Below are positions 38,157 to 46,430 of a DNA stretch of 64,000 nt, in pieces; the first letter of the stretch is position 1; the number at the start of each line of letters is the position of its first letter. The position numbers and the translations under genes were made by a program. The stretch is from Rhizobium sp. 007. Its GTDB lineage: Bacteria; Pseudomonadota; Alphaproteobacteria; Rhizobiales; Rhizobiaceae. The DNA lies in the NCBI RefSeq assembly GCF_015353075.1, contig NZ_CP064188.1, forward strand, positions 1,550,001 to 1,614,000, given 5' to 3'. Below the pieces are notes generated by a model. The model worked only from the letters and a program-made list of their open reading frames with translations, did not search any database and was not told the origin of the DNA.

Positions 38157-38205
38157 ACGAGCTTCCTTCCTCACCCTTCATGTCAGCCTCAGGCAGATGC
38201 TTAAC

Positions 38206-38254
38206 ATAATGCATCAGTTATGAATTACCGTATTTATTTCATTTTACATTACCG
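38206..38254 (+). promoter_or_regulatory. Second PcaQ box and promoter upstream of the pcaM-like gene
   Basis: ATAATGCATCAGTTAT (38206-38221) matches the pcaD-side box at 10 of 16 positions, including both ends (ATAA and AGTTAT). After exactly 18 bp comes CATTTTACATTACCG (38240-38254), which matches the 15-bp element of the pcaD promoter at 13 positions. A published PcaQ target upstream of pcaM in Sinorhizobium fits this. Confidence 0.7.
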
Positions 38255-38294
38255 TTTCGCATGACACACTGACGTGAAATTTAGCTGCGCGCTA

Positions 38295-38318
38295 ACCCGG
38301 CGGTGGAGTCCGCCGGGT
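38295..38318 (+). promoter_or_regulatory. Strong hairpin in the leader of the pcaM-like gene
   Basis: ACCCGGCGG and CCGCCGGGT form a perfect 9-bp GC-rich stem around the loop TGGAGT. It ends a few bases before the ribosome site (GGGAGAGGAAAG) and 17 bp before the start codon. There is no T-run, so it is not a typical terminator; mRNA stabilisation or translational control is more likely. Confidence 0.5.
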
Positions 38319-38335
38319 ATAAAGGGAGAGGAAAG

Positions 38336-39508
38336 ATGAGACAGCTGGTTCTGGCCGCTGCGGCGGCAATCGTCATGGGTACCGCCGCCTATGCCGACAC
38401 CATCAAGGTCGGGGTCGTTGGGCCGTTTTCGGGTCCGTTCGCGCTGCAAGGCAAGAACTTCAAGGCCGGGATCGACGCCTATATGGCAACGAATGGCGCC
38501 AAGATCGGCGACAATACCGTCGAAGTCATCTATCGCGACCTGCCGGCCGCCGATCCGGCCAAGTCCAAGGCGCTTGCCCAGGAACTCGTCGTCAAGGAGA
38601 AAGTCCAGTATCTGGCCGGGTTCTATTTCACGCCTGACGCAATGGCCGTCACGCCCATCCTGAAACAGGCCAATACGCCGCTCGTGATCATGAACGCCGC
38701 AACCTCTGCCATCGTCACCAAGAGCCCTCTGGTCGTTCGTACATCCTTCACCCTTTGGCAAACTTCCATGCCAATCGCCAAGGTCGCGTTCGACAAAGGC
38801 ATTAAGAAGGTCATCTCGGTTGTCAGCGACTACGGTCCGGGGGTCGACGCTGAAAACGCCTTCAAGGCGGGCTTCGAAAAGCAAGGCGGGGAAATCGTCG
38901 AAGCGATCCGTATGCCACTTGCCACCAACGATTTCAGCCCGATCATGCAGCGCATTAAGGATTCGGGTGCTGAGGGCGTCTTTGCATTCCTGCCGTCCGG
39001 TCCGCCGACGCTTGGCTTCGTGAAATCCTATAGCGAGAATGGCCTGAAAGCCGCCGGCATCCAACTCTTTGCGACCGGTGACCTGACGCAGGAATCCGAC
39101 CTTCCGGCGCTCGGCGACGCCGCTCTCGGCATTTTGACGACATACCACTACGCGGTTTCGCATGACTCGCCCGAAAACAAGGCCTTCGTTGCAGCCGCCG
39201 GCAAGGCACTCGGCAATCCGGCCGAACTCACCTTCCCGGCCGTCGGGGCCTATGACGGCATGCACGTCATCTACAAGATGATCGAGGCAACTGGCGGCAA
39301 GCAGGATGCTGAAAAAGCTGTCGAAGCCGTAAAGGGCCTTTCCTGGATGAGCCCGCGCGGCCCCGTTTCCATCGATCCCGAAAGCCGCCACATCACAGAA
39401 AATATCTATCTGCGCGAAGTCGCCAAGGATGCGGACGGCAAATACATCAACAAGGAAATCCAGACATTTGAAAAGCAGGGGGATCCAGGTCTGGCGGCGA
39501 CAAAGTAA
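38336..39508 (+). CDS. pcaM: Protocatechuate-type ABC transporter substrate-binding protein, PcaM-like
   Basis: A 390-residue periplasmic protein of the branched-chain amino acid type (Peripla_BP_6). The signal peptide is MRQLVLAAAAAIVMGTAAYA, and the mature part opens DTIKVGVVGPFSGPFALQGKNFKAG. Proteins of this kind in aromatic clusters bind benzoate-type acids. Position directly after pcaB, with a PcaQ box upstream, makes it the counterpart of PcaM of the Sinorhizobium protocatechuate transporter. The gene name is by analogy and ligand binding is not proved. ATG 38336 has GGGAGAGGAAAG before it. Confidence 0.75.
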   Translation: MRQLVLAAAAAIVMGTAAYADTIKVGVVGPFSGPFALQGKNFKAGIDAYMATNGAKIGDNTVEVIYRDLPAADPAKSKALAQELVVKEKVQYLAGFYFTPDAMAVTPILKQANTPLVIMNAATSAIVTKSPLVVRTSFTLWQTSMPIAKVAFDKGIKKVISVVSDYGPGVDAENAFKAGFEKQGGEIVEAIRMPLATNDFSPIMQRIKDSGAEGVFAFLPSGPPTLGFVKSYSENGLKAAGIQLFATGDLTQESDLPALGDAALGILTTYHYAVSHDSPENKAFVAAAGKALGNPAELTFPAVGAYDGMHVIYKMIEATGGKQDAEKAVEAVKGLSWMSPRGPVSIDPESRHITENIYLREVAKDADGKYINKEIQTFEKQGDPGLAATK

Positions 39509-39600
39509 GGAGCAAGGCTTTCTTAAAAGGCGATCGCCCGGACCACCCATCAGCCCATCCCGTTGTCGACGAAAGGGCATATGGCGCAAACCGCAAGTCT

Positions 39601-39621
39601 CTTCTCCCGGCAGGGGAGAAG
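39601..39621. repeat. Short palindromic element between pcaM and pcaN
   Basis: CTTCTCCC and GGGAGAAG form an 8-bp inverted repeat around GGCAG. The surrounding sequence (about 39540-39660) resembles the short palindromic intergenic elements common in rhizobial genomes. It lies in the 201-bp gap after the binding-protein gene and may set the relative level of the transporter parts. Confidence 0.4.
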
Positions 39622-39709
39622 GTTCCGGCAGGTGGATGGGGCGAGACGGCGCCCTCAACGACGCAGAGCGGGCTTCAGCACCTGCTGAGAAAAGGAACAC
39701 ACGAGCCTC

Positions 39710-40573
39710 ATGCAGACTGTCTTCAGCATTGCCGTCGACGCGCTTGCCTATGGCATGGTGCTGTTCGTGATCTCGATCGGCCTTTCGGTCACCATGGGCC
39801 TGATGCGGGTCGTCAACCTTGCCCACGGTGCCTTCGCCATGATCGGCGGGTACATTGCCTCCTATGCAACGCGCGATCTTGGCCATGGCTACGGCATCGC
39901 AGTTCTTGTCGCCGTCACTGGAACCATCGTCATCGCCATTCCGGTCGAACGCTTCCTCTACCGGCGCATCTACGGCGCGCCGGAACTGACCCAGGTTCTG
40001 ATGACGATCGGCATCACCTTCTGCATCATCGGCATAGCCAACTACGTCATGGGGCCGACGCTGAAGACAATCCCATTGCCAGACGGCCTGCAGGGCTCCG
40101 CCGATCTAGGCTTTCGCACCATTCCGGTGCACCGGCTTTTTGCCATCTTCTGCGGCCTCGCGGTAGCGGGCGCCCTTTGGTACACGATCGAAAAGACAAG
40201 TTTCGGTGTAAAACTGCGCGCATCCGTTGATAATGCCGCCATGGCCGCCGCGCTTGGGGTGCGCACGGAGATCATCTATGCACTGAGCTTCGCAGTCGCC
40301 GTCGGCCTGGCCGCCTTTGGCGGCGTGGTCGGCGCGGAGCTCTTGCCGGTCGAGCCCTATTATGCGCTGCGCTACATGGTGACTTTCCTCGTCGTTGTCT
40401 CGGTCGGCGGCGCAGGCTCGATTCCCGGCGCACTGATCGCCTGCCTGGTTCTTGGCGGCATCGACACCACGGGCCGCTACCTGATGCCGGAATACGGGGA
40501 ATTCTTCTTCTATCTCGCCGTCATTGCAATCATCTGCGTTTTTCCGCGCGGCTTTGCCGGAAGGGTGAAGTAG
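39710..40573 (+). CDS. pcaN: Branched-chain/aromatic-acid ABC permease, LivH type (PcaN-like)
   Basis: A 287-residue inner-membrane permease of the LivH family. Features include DALAYGMVLFVISIGLSVTMGLMRVVNLAHGA (split over residues 8-40) and the cytoplasmic loop ALGVRTEIIYALSFAVAVGLAAFGG. It is the first permease of the transporter that follows pcaM, and its stop codon is next to the start of the LivM-type gene. Name by analogy with the S. meliloti PcaMNVWX system. Confidence 0.78.
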   Translation: MQTVFSIAVDALAYGMVLFVISIGLSVTMGLMRVVNLAHGAFAMIGGYIASYATRDLGHGYGIAVLVAVTGTIVIAIPVERFLYRRIYGAPELTQVLMTIGITFCIIGIANYVMGPTLKTIPLPDGLQGSADLGFRTIPVHRLFAIFCGLAVAGALWYTIEKTSFGVKLRASVDNAAMAAALGVRTEIIYALSFAVAVGLAAFGGVVGAELLPVEPYYALRYMVTFLVVVSVGGAGSIPGALIACLVLGGIDTTGRYLMPEYGEFFFYLAVIAIICVFPRGFAGRVK

Positions 40574-40574
40574 G

Positions 40575-41585
40575 ATGACGCTCGCCATGAACACGCAAAC
40601 CACGACAGCAGTACCCATCCGGCGCAATCGCTTTTTCGTCCGCGATACAGCCGGCATTGCCGCAATCGTCGCGCTCGCCAGCATCGGCTATTTACTCTTT
40701 CCGGATAACCTTGCGCTGCTGACGCGCGTCATCGCAATCGCATTGCTCGTTCTCTCGCTTGATCTCGTCACCGGATATTGCGGCGTGGCGACGCTCGGCC
40801 ATGCAGCACTCTTCGGCTCCGGCGCCTATGCGGCGGGCATCGTCTCGGCCCATTACGGCATCACCGATCCTCTTTTGATGACGCTTGCCGGTATCACCGG
40901 TGGCGCTGCTGCAGGCCTCGTCTGCGGCATCGTCATCCTGCGTGCCCACGGACTGCCGCAGCTTGTCCTTTCGATCGCGCTCATCAACCTCTTCCACGAA
41001 TTCGCCAACAAGGCATCATCCTGGACCGGCGGCAGCGATGGCCTATCCGGCATCTCGGCCGATCCAATCTTCGGCACCTTCGAGTTCGATCTCTACGGCC
41101 ATACCGCCTATGTTTTCGGGGTGATCCTGCTGCTTGTCGTTTTCATTCTGCTCCGCCTTGTGGTGCGTTCGCCCTTTGGCATGCTCTGCCGCGGGATCAA
41201 GGAAGATGCCTTGCGCATCCGGGCCATGGGCGCCTCGCCGAAAGCGGCGCTGATGAAGATGTATGTGATTTCAGGCGCCGTCGCCGGTGTCGGTGGAGCC
41301 CTCAATGCCATCTCCACACAGGTGGTCGGCCTCGACAGCCTCTCCTTCACGCTTTCGGCCGAAAGCCTCGTGATGCTCGTTCTCGGCGGCACCGGCTCGC
41401 TCTTCGGTGCGCTCTCCGGCACCGTCATCTTCATGCTCTTTGAAGATTATGTCTCGGCTGCAAACCCGTTCCACTGGCTGACGATGGTCGGCGCGTTACT
41501 GGTCGCTGTCGTCCTCTTCGCACCGAAGGGCCTTTATGGGACCGCAACTGCCTTTTTCGTCCGCCGGAAGGAGACTGCGCAATGA
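40575..41585 (+). CDS. pcaV: Branched-chain/aromatic-acid ABC permease, LivM type (PcaV-like)
   Basis: A 336-residue permease. It has the LivM pattern LDLVTGYCGVATLGHAALFGSGAYAAG, GGSDGLSG and LRIRAMGASPKAALMKMYVISGAVAGVGGAL. It begins right after the LivH-type gene (shared TAGGATG) and overlaps the next ATPase gene by 4 bp. An ATG four codons later is a possible alternative start. Confidence 0.78.
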   Translation: MTLAMNTQTTTAVPIRRNRFFVRDTAGIAAIVALASIGYLLFPDNLALLTRVIAIALLVLSLDLVTGYCGVATLGHAALFGSGAYAAGIVSAHYGITDPLLMTLAGITGGAAAGLVCGIVILRAHGLPQLVLSIALINLFHEFANKASSWTGGSDGLSGISADPIFGTFEFDLYGHTAYVFGVILLLVVFILLRLVVRSPFGMLCRGIKEDALRIRAMGASPKAALMKMYVISGAVAGVGGALNAISTQVVGLDSLSFTLSAESLVMLVLGGTGSLFGALSGTVIFMLFEDYVSAANPFHWLTMVGALLVAVVLFAPKGLYGTATAFFVRRKETAQ

Positions 41586-42346
41586 GCCCCGTCTTCGAAG
41601 TCGTCAAGCTCAGGAAATCCTTCGGTGGCCTCGTGGTGACCAACGATGTATCGATCTCGGTGGCAGCAGGTGACCGCGTCGCGCTCATCGGCCCGAACGG
41701 CGCTGGCAAGACCACTTTCGTCAATCTCGTCACTGGCAACCTTTCGCCGGACGCCGGCGATGTCCGCCTCGGTGGCGAGACCGTGACGAGAATTGGTGCA
41801 GCGGGCCGCGTCAGGCGCGGCCTCGTCCGTTCCTTCCAGGTCACACGGCTCTTCCAGGAAATGACGCCGGCCGAACACGTCGCGCTCGCGATCCTGCAGC
41901 GTGACGGACTCACTGGCCGGATGTTCGGCAACTTTCTCGCGATGCCGGATCTCATGGCAGAAGTCACCGATCTGCTCGGCACACTCGGCCTTGGCGATCT
42001 CATGTGCCGCAGGGTCAGTGAAATTGCTTATGGACAGCAGCGTCTCCTCGAGATTGCCGTCGCCATGGCACTGAAACCGAAGGTGCTGTTGCTTGATGAA
42101 CCTGCTGCCGGCGTGCCGCAAAGCGATACCGCCCGGATCGAGCAGGCGCTCGCCGATCTGCCGGCCGATCTCGCGGTGTTGATGATCGAGCACGATATGG
42201 ACCTCGTGTTCCGCTTCGCCAGGCGTGTCATCGTGCTTGCGGCGGGCACCATCATTTTCGACGGCTCGCCGGTCGAGGTCACCAAGGATGCCCGCGTGCG
42301 CGAGGCTTATCTCGGGAGCTATGCCAATGCCAGCCACGCCGCTTGA
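41582..42346 (+). CDS. pcaW: ABC transporter ATP-binding protein, LivG type (PcaW-like)
   Basis: A 254-residue ATPase. Walker A is GPNGAGKTT, the signature region is SEIAYGQQRLLEIAVAMALKPKVLLLDEP, and the switch histidine is MIEHDMDLVF. The signature AYGQQR is the usual LivG variant of LSGGQ. It overlaps the LivM-type gene by 4 bp and the next ATPase gene by 20 bp. Confidence 0.78.
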   Translation: MSPVFEVVKLRKSFGGLVVTNDVSISVAAGDRVALIGPNGAGKTTFVNLVTGNLSPDAGDVRLGGETVTRIGAAGRVRRGLVRSFQVTRLFQEMTPAEHVALAILQRDGLTGRMFGNFLAMPDLMAEVTDLLGTLGLGDLMCRRVSEIAYGQQRLLEIAVAMALKPKVLLLDEPAAGVPQSDTARIEQALADLPADLAVLMIEHDMDLVFRFARRVIVLAAGTIIFDGSPVEVTKDARVREAYLGSYANASHAA

Positions 42347-43043
42347 GGTCGACAATCTCTCCGCTGGCTATGGACCGACGCGGGTTCTCGAAAACGTTTC
42401 ATTCGCCGTGCCCGCAGGCGCCCGCCTTGCCATCCTTGGCCGCAACGGAATGGGCAAGACAACCTTGCTTGCGACGCTTGCCGGACAGACCAGGCGTTAT
42501 GACGGCCGCATCCGCCTCGGCTCCGCAGACCTCACCGCCATGGCCAGCTCAGCTCGCGCCCGTCAAGGGCTCGGTTATGTGCCGCAGGCGCGCTGCATCT
42601 TCCCGACGCTGACGGTTGAGGAAAACCTCTTCGTCGGTCTCAAAGGACGGCCGAAGACGGCGCTCGAAGAGGCGTACGCGATGTTTCCACGTCTGAAGGA
42701 GCGCCGCCGCAATCTCGGCGGCCAACTCTCCGGCGGCGAGCAGCAGATGTTGTCGACTGCCCGCACGATTCTCGGCCGCCCCTCCGTTCTGCTGCTTGAC
42801 GAACCCCTGGAAGGTCTCGCACCCATCATCTGCGAAGAGTTGATGGCCGCGTTTTCCGAACTCGCCAAGACCGGCGACATGACGATCCTGCTTGTTGAAC
42901 AACGCATCCAGAGTGCGCTCGACTTCGCCGATCAGGTCATCATCCTCGAACGGGGGCGCCTTGCCTGGACCGGCACGCCCGAAGCGCTGTCGACGGATCA
43001 CGCCGCCGTGGAACGTCTGCTCGGGGTCGGCGGGCTGCACTAG
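42327..43043 (+). CDS. pcaX: ABC transporter ATP-binding protein, LivF type (PcaX-like)
   Basis: A 238-residue ATPase. Walker A is GRNGMGKTT, the signature is QLSGGEQQMLSTARTILGRPSVLLLDEP, and VEQRIQSALDFADQVIILERG is the C-terminal part typical of LivF. ATG 42327 (MPATPLEVDNLSAGYGPTRV) has CGGGAGC upstream; two further codons upstream there is another ATG too close to that site. This is the last gene of the plus-strand transporter operon and meets the convergent GNAT gene with a 4-bp overlap. Confidence 0.78.
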   Translation: MPATPLEVDNLSAGYGPTRVLENVSFAVPAGARLAILGRNGMGKTTLLATLAGQTRRYDGRIRLGSADLTAMASSARARQGLGYVPQARCIFPTLTVEENLFVGLKGRPKTALEEAYAMFPRLKERRRNLGGQLSGGEQQMLSTARTILGRPSVLLLDEPLEGLAPIICEELMAAFSELAKTGDMTILLVEQRIQSALDFADQVIILERGRLAWTGTPEALSTDHAAVERLLGVGGLH

Positions 43044-43564
43044 GTCACGTGGCGTGGCGCCTCGTCATTCGTGATGTCGAAAGCCGCGTCATAGGTGACC
43101 GTGCCGGACGGCATTTCACCGCTGAAGCACAATGCCTGAAAATATTCGGCCGGAACACCTGCAAGCCTGAGGCGAGCATCCGCCTTGAAGCCGAACCGGC
43201 CGTAATATTTGGGATAGCCAAGCAGGACGCATCCCTGGGCGCCGAGTTTGCGGATGGCTGCAAGTCCATCCTTCACCAGACCAGTACCGATCCCCTCGCC
43301 TTGCCTTTCGGGTGTTACCGCGATTGGTCCGAGGCCGTACCAGCCCAAATCCCTCCCATTGATCATCACCGGTGAGAACGCGATATGGCCGACGATACGG
43401 CCTTCATCTTCGGCAACGAGCGTGGCGGAAAGCGCTCTGTTCCCGCGCAGGGCATCGATAATTGCCGCTTCCGTCTGGCTGCTGTAGGCCTTGCCGGCAA
43501 ACGCCGTGCTGACCAGCGCGCGGATCGCCGGGATATCGGCTTTTGTCTCGTTGCGGATGCGCAT
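43040..43564 (-). CDS. GNAT-family N-acetyltransferase (YhbS type)
   Basis: A 174-residue acetyltransferase. The acetyl-CoA site is visible as LGPIAVTPERQGEGIGTGLVKDGL, followed by GCVLLGYPKYYGRFGFKA, a motif typical of the YhbS branch. The substrate is unknown. ATG 43564 follows GGAGG with 8 nt spacing; the longer frame upstream is not used. It is convergent with the transporter operon. Confidence 0.85.
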   Translation of the reverse strand: MRIRNETKADIPAIRALVSTAFAGKAYSSQTEAAIIDALRGNRALSATLVAEDEGRIVGHIAFSPVMINGRDLGWYGLGPIAVTPERQGEGIGTGLVKDGLAAIRKLGAQGCVLLGYPKYYGRFGFKADARLRLAGVPAEYFQALCFSGEMPSGTVTYDAAFDITNDEAPRHVT

Positions 43565-43680
43565 GATGAACCTCCATTGCAGTGCCGCACATAACAGACC
43601 GGAGCGCCTTGCGTCAAAACGATGCTTGCATCGACCCAAGGACTCCTCTTCAATCGGGCACCGCAATAAAGGAGCCCCGC

Positions 43681-44448
43681 TTGTCTTTCCCCTTATTCGA
43701 CCTCACCGGCCGCCGAGCGCTTGTTACCGGCTCCAGCCAGGGCATCGGTCATGCGCTGGCCCTTGGCCTTGCAGAACACGGCGCTTCCCTGGTCATCAAT
43801 GGCCGCAGTGCCGAGAAGGCGGCAGTTGCAGCAGAGACGATCAGGGCAAGGGGATTGCATGCGCTGAGTGCCGCCTTCGACGTGACCGATGCTGCCGCCG
43901 CGCGCGATGGCGTCGCCTATATCGAAAGCGAGATCGGCCCGGTCGACATCCTCGTCAACAATGCCGGAATGCAGTTTCGAACGCCGCTGGAATCTTTCCC
44001 GATCGAAAAGTGGGATGAACTGCTTAAGACCAATGTCTCAAGCATTTTCTATGTCAGCCAGCCCGTGGCGCAGGCGATGATTGGGCGCGGCAGGGGCAAG
44101 ATCATCAACATCGCCTCTGTCCAGGCTGAACTCGCCCGGCCGGGCATTGCTCCTTATACGGCGACCAAGGGTGCGGTCAGAAATCTCACCCGCGGCATGG
44201 CGACCGACTGGGCAAAGTACGGCCTGCAGGTGAATGCGATCGCCCCCGGCTATTTCAAAACGCCGCTCAACCAGGCGCTGGTGGACGATCCGAAATTCTC
44301 GGCCTGGCTGGAGACGCGCACACCTGCAGGCCGATGGGGCAATGTCGAGGAACTGGTCGGCGCGGCGGTCTTTCTCGCTTCGGACGCTTCCTCTTTCGTC
44401 AACGGCCATATGCTGATGGTCGATGGCGGCATCGCCGCCAGCCTCTAG
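43681..44448 (+). CDS. Short-chain dehydrogenase, gluconate 5-dehydrogenase-like
   Basis: A 255-residue SDR. The N-terminal LSFPLFDLTGRRALVTGSSQGIG has the cofactor motif, with NNAG and the catalytic pattern NIASVQAELARPGIAPYTATKGAV (Ser, Tyr, Lys). The opening FDLTGRRALVTGSSQGIG and the length match gluconate 5-dehydrogenases, which interconvert gluconate and 5-keto-gluconate; assignment below family level is tentative. The TTG start at 43681 was chosen because AAAGGAG lies 6 nt upstream and the upstream frame has no other good start. Confidence 0.75.
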   Translation: MSFPLFDLTGRRALVTGSSQGIGHALALGLAEHGASLVINGRSAEKAAVAAETIRARGLHALSAAFDVTDAAAARDGVAYIESEIGPVDILVNNAGMQFRTPLESFPIEKWDELLKTNVSSIFYVSQPVAQAMIGRGRGKIINIASVQAELARPGIAPYTATKGAVRNLTRGMATDWAKYGLQVNAIAPGYFKTPLNQALVDDPKFSAWLETRTPAGRWGNVEELVGAAVFLASDASSFVNGHMLMVDGGIAASL

Positions 44449-44838
44449 TATTGCCGGCTGCGCGAACGCAACCGGCAAGATTCCGTGGATCTGCCAATAG
44501 GACGGCCTTGCAATAGTTTGATCTCAATCTTGTGACATTCAATCCGACGAAGATGGGCTAGAAAAAGCGGAGAATTGTATTTTCGCCCCGGAAGAGCCAC
44601 CTAATAGAACAGGAGATGTCCGCCGGCTTTCAGACTCCGGCATTTCCGTTTACGCAAAGCAAACCATATCCGGCTGCTTTCGGACCAACTCCTGCTGCCT
44701 TAGGAAAATCTACTCCTTCTGCTGCTAGCGATTGGGAGAATAGGCAAGATAGAGGCACCCCCGAGGAATTCCGCACTTCGCATCAGGGTTAAACTATGAT
44801 TACGATAGCGCTGTGCGGGAGCCCGATTTTGAAGAACC
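44449..44838. other. Intergenic stretch without recognisable gene
   Basis: These 390 bp separate the SDR and the MBL-fold gene. A short frame beginning near 44617 has its ATG directly next to a CAGGAG and no recognisable protein content. The base composition is lower in GC than the flanks. No clear promoter, hairpin or repeat was identified. Confidence 0.5.
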
Positions 44839-45669
44839 ATGAGTAACGATCAGTTTCAGGTAAAATTTTGGGGCGTTCGCGGCAGCATCCCGGTATCGGG
44901 CCCCGAATTCGATCACTACGGCGGCAACACCACCTGCATCGAACTGCGCTGCGGCGGCCACCGGTTGATCTTCGACGCAGGCTCCGGGCTGCGCGAGGCC
45001 GGGCTTGCGATGCTCAACGAAGGCGTCACGCAGGTCGATCTGTTCTTCAGCCACTGTCACTACGACCACATCATTGGATTGCCCTTCTTCAAGGCGATTT
45101 ACTATCCCTCGATCAATGTCAACATCTGGTCCGGCCATCTCGACGGCAAGATGAGCACCAAGGATATGGTCGATCAGTTCATCAGCCCGCCCTGGTTTCC
45201 GGTAAAGACCGATATCTGCCAGGCGACGATGAACTTCCGCGATTTCCATGCCGGCGACATGCTTTCTCCGCGCGAGGGTGTGCGCATTAAGACCTACAAA
45301 CTGAACCATCCAGGCGGGGCGATCGGCTATCGCATCGAGTGGGGCGGCCGGATCGTCGCGCTTGTATTCGACGTCGAGCATATCCCCGGCACTTATGACC
45401 CGGTGTCTCTGGAATTGATGAAGGATGCGGATCTGGCGATCTACGACTGCACCTACAACGAAGACGAGATGCAGCGCTTCAAGGGCTTTGGCCATTCGAC
45501 CTGGCAGCACGGCATCGAATTGGCCAAAATGGCAGGAACGAAACGCTTCGCGCTCTTCCATCACGCGCCTTCGCGCACGGACGAGCAGCTTGGCCAGATG
45601 GAAAAGAATGCCCAGGCAGCATTCCCCGGCGCCTTCGCCGCGCGTGACAATCAGGTCGTCGACATCTGA
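44839..45669 (+). CDS. MBL-fold metallo-hydrolase
   Basis: A 276-residue metallo-beta-lactamase-fold protein. The zinc motif is HCHYDH (FFSHCHYDHIIG), followed by aspartate in VFDVEH and histidine in LFHHAP. The N-terminal VKFWGVRGSIPVSGPEFDHYGGNTTCIEL resembles PhnP-like and cyclic-phosphodiesterase-type members. No signal peptide is seen. The enzyme might cleave a cyclic nucleotide or phosphodiester; the proximity of cyclase genes makes this attractive but it is inference. Its end overlaps the convergent deacetylase-like gene by 19 bp. Confidence 0.8.
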   Translation: MSNDQFQVKFWGVRGSIPVSGPEFDHYGGNTTCIELRCGGHRLIFDAGSGLREAGLAMLNEGVTQVDLFFSHCHYDHIIGLPFFKAIYYPSINVNIWSGHLDGKMSTKDMVDQFISPPWFPVKTDICQATMNFRDFHAGDMLSPREGVRIKTYKLNHPGGAIGYRIEWGGRIVALVFDVEHIPGTYDPVSLELMKDADLAIYDCTYNEDEMQRFKGFGHSTWQHGIELAKMAGTKRFALFHHAPSRTDEQLGQMEKNAQAAFPGAFAARDNQVVDI

Positions 45670-46430
45670 TCTTTCAGCAGCTCAGCTGCCGGTTTCCATG
45701 AAATCGCCTGATGACTGTTGGCCTCCGAGAGAAATGCCTCGGTAAATCTCCACGCCGTCTCGTCATGCGCGAGGTGATGGGTCAGCAAACCGACCGGCTC
45801 GTTTCGGCCTTCGAAGCGGTCCTGCAGTTCTCCCACAAGTTCGCTTACAATTTCGTCATGCGGTCGGCCGACGCGCGGCCCCTTTCCGTCCGCTCGCCGT
45901 CCCATGATATCGATATGGGTGTTGAGGAGCGGGATCGCCGCCCCCGCAGTCGCCCGGCCGAACGTCGACATGCATTCGAAACCAAGTGCCGGGAGCTTGG
46001 GAACAAGGCTGCCGTCGATGCGGTTCCATGGCGGCACCAGCATGGGAATGAACCTGGCCGGATGCAGCCGGTGCAGCGTCAGGAAGCCATCATAAAGTTC
46101 GCCAAGCACGGCCTCCGCCGGCCGGTGTCCGCCAAGTTCCTGCTTTTTTTCTTGCGGCGGCGCATAATTCTCGTGCGACCAGCCATGCACGGCTACGCTG
46201 ACCCCGCTCGCACCCGAAAGCCGTTGAGAAAGTGCTGGACCGGTCGTTGCCGGGATGACGGCAACGGTCACCGGGATCTTATGCGCGCTTGAAAGGCCGA
46301 GCAATCTGTCGAGCGCCGCCGTCGGCTCGATCGCATCGTCATCGCGCCACCAGAAGCGGGCCACCCTTCCAGCCTCCCGCCAGCGCGCGAGTTCCTCACG
46401 GAGGGGTTTCCAGGTCGAACTGCCGCTCAT
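45651..46430 (-). CDS. Polysaccharide-deacetylase-like protein
   Basis: A 259-residue protein with traces of the NodB homology fold: FWWRDDDAIEPTAAL (metal/catalytic aspartates), AVHGWSHENY (the first histidine motif), MLVPPWNRID, and LLTHHLAHD near the C-terminus. It lacks an export signal. Members found beside rhizobial glycosyltransferase genes are annotated as polysaccharide deacetylase family proteins. It overlaps the upstream glycosyltransferase gene by 4 bp, so both enzymes probably act on the same glycan. Confidence 0.7.
   Translation of the reverse strand: MSGSSTWKPLREELARWREAGRVARFWWRDDDAIEPTAALDRLLGLSSAHKIPVTVAVIPATTGPALSQRLSGASGVSVAVHGWSHENYAPPQEKKQELGGHRPAEAVLGELYDGFLTLHRLHPARFIPMLVPPWNRIDGSLVPKLPALGFECMSTFGRATAGAAIPLLNTHIDIMGRRADGKGPRVGRPHDEIVSELVGELQDRFEGRNEPVGLLTHHLAHDETAWRFTEAFLSEANSHQAISWKPAAELLKDQMSTT

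Noticed and set aside
38249..39886. Long minus-strand frame of 545 codons opposite the pcaM-like gene
   Set aside because: It is the antisense frame of a clear periplasmic binding protein; long open antisense frames are common in GC-rich DNA and this one has no domain or ribosome site.
44617..44792. Short plus-strand frame beginning at the ATG after CAGGAG in the 44.5-44.8 kb gap
   Set aside because: The CAGGAG touches the ATG, leaving no spacing for ribosome binding, and the peptide has no conserved features.
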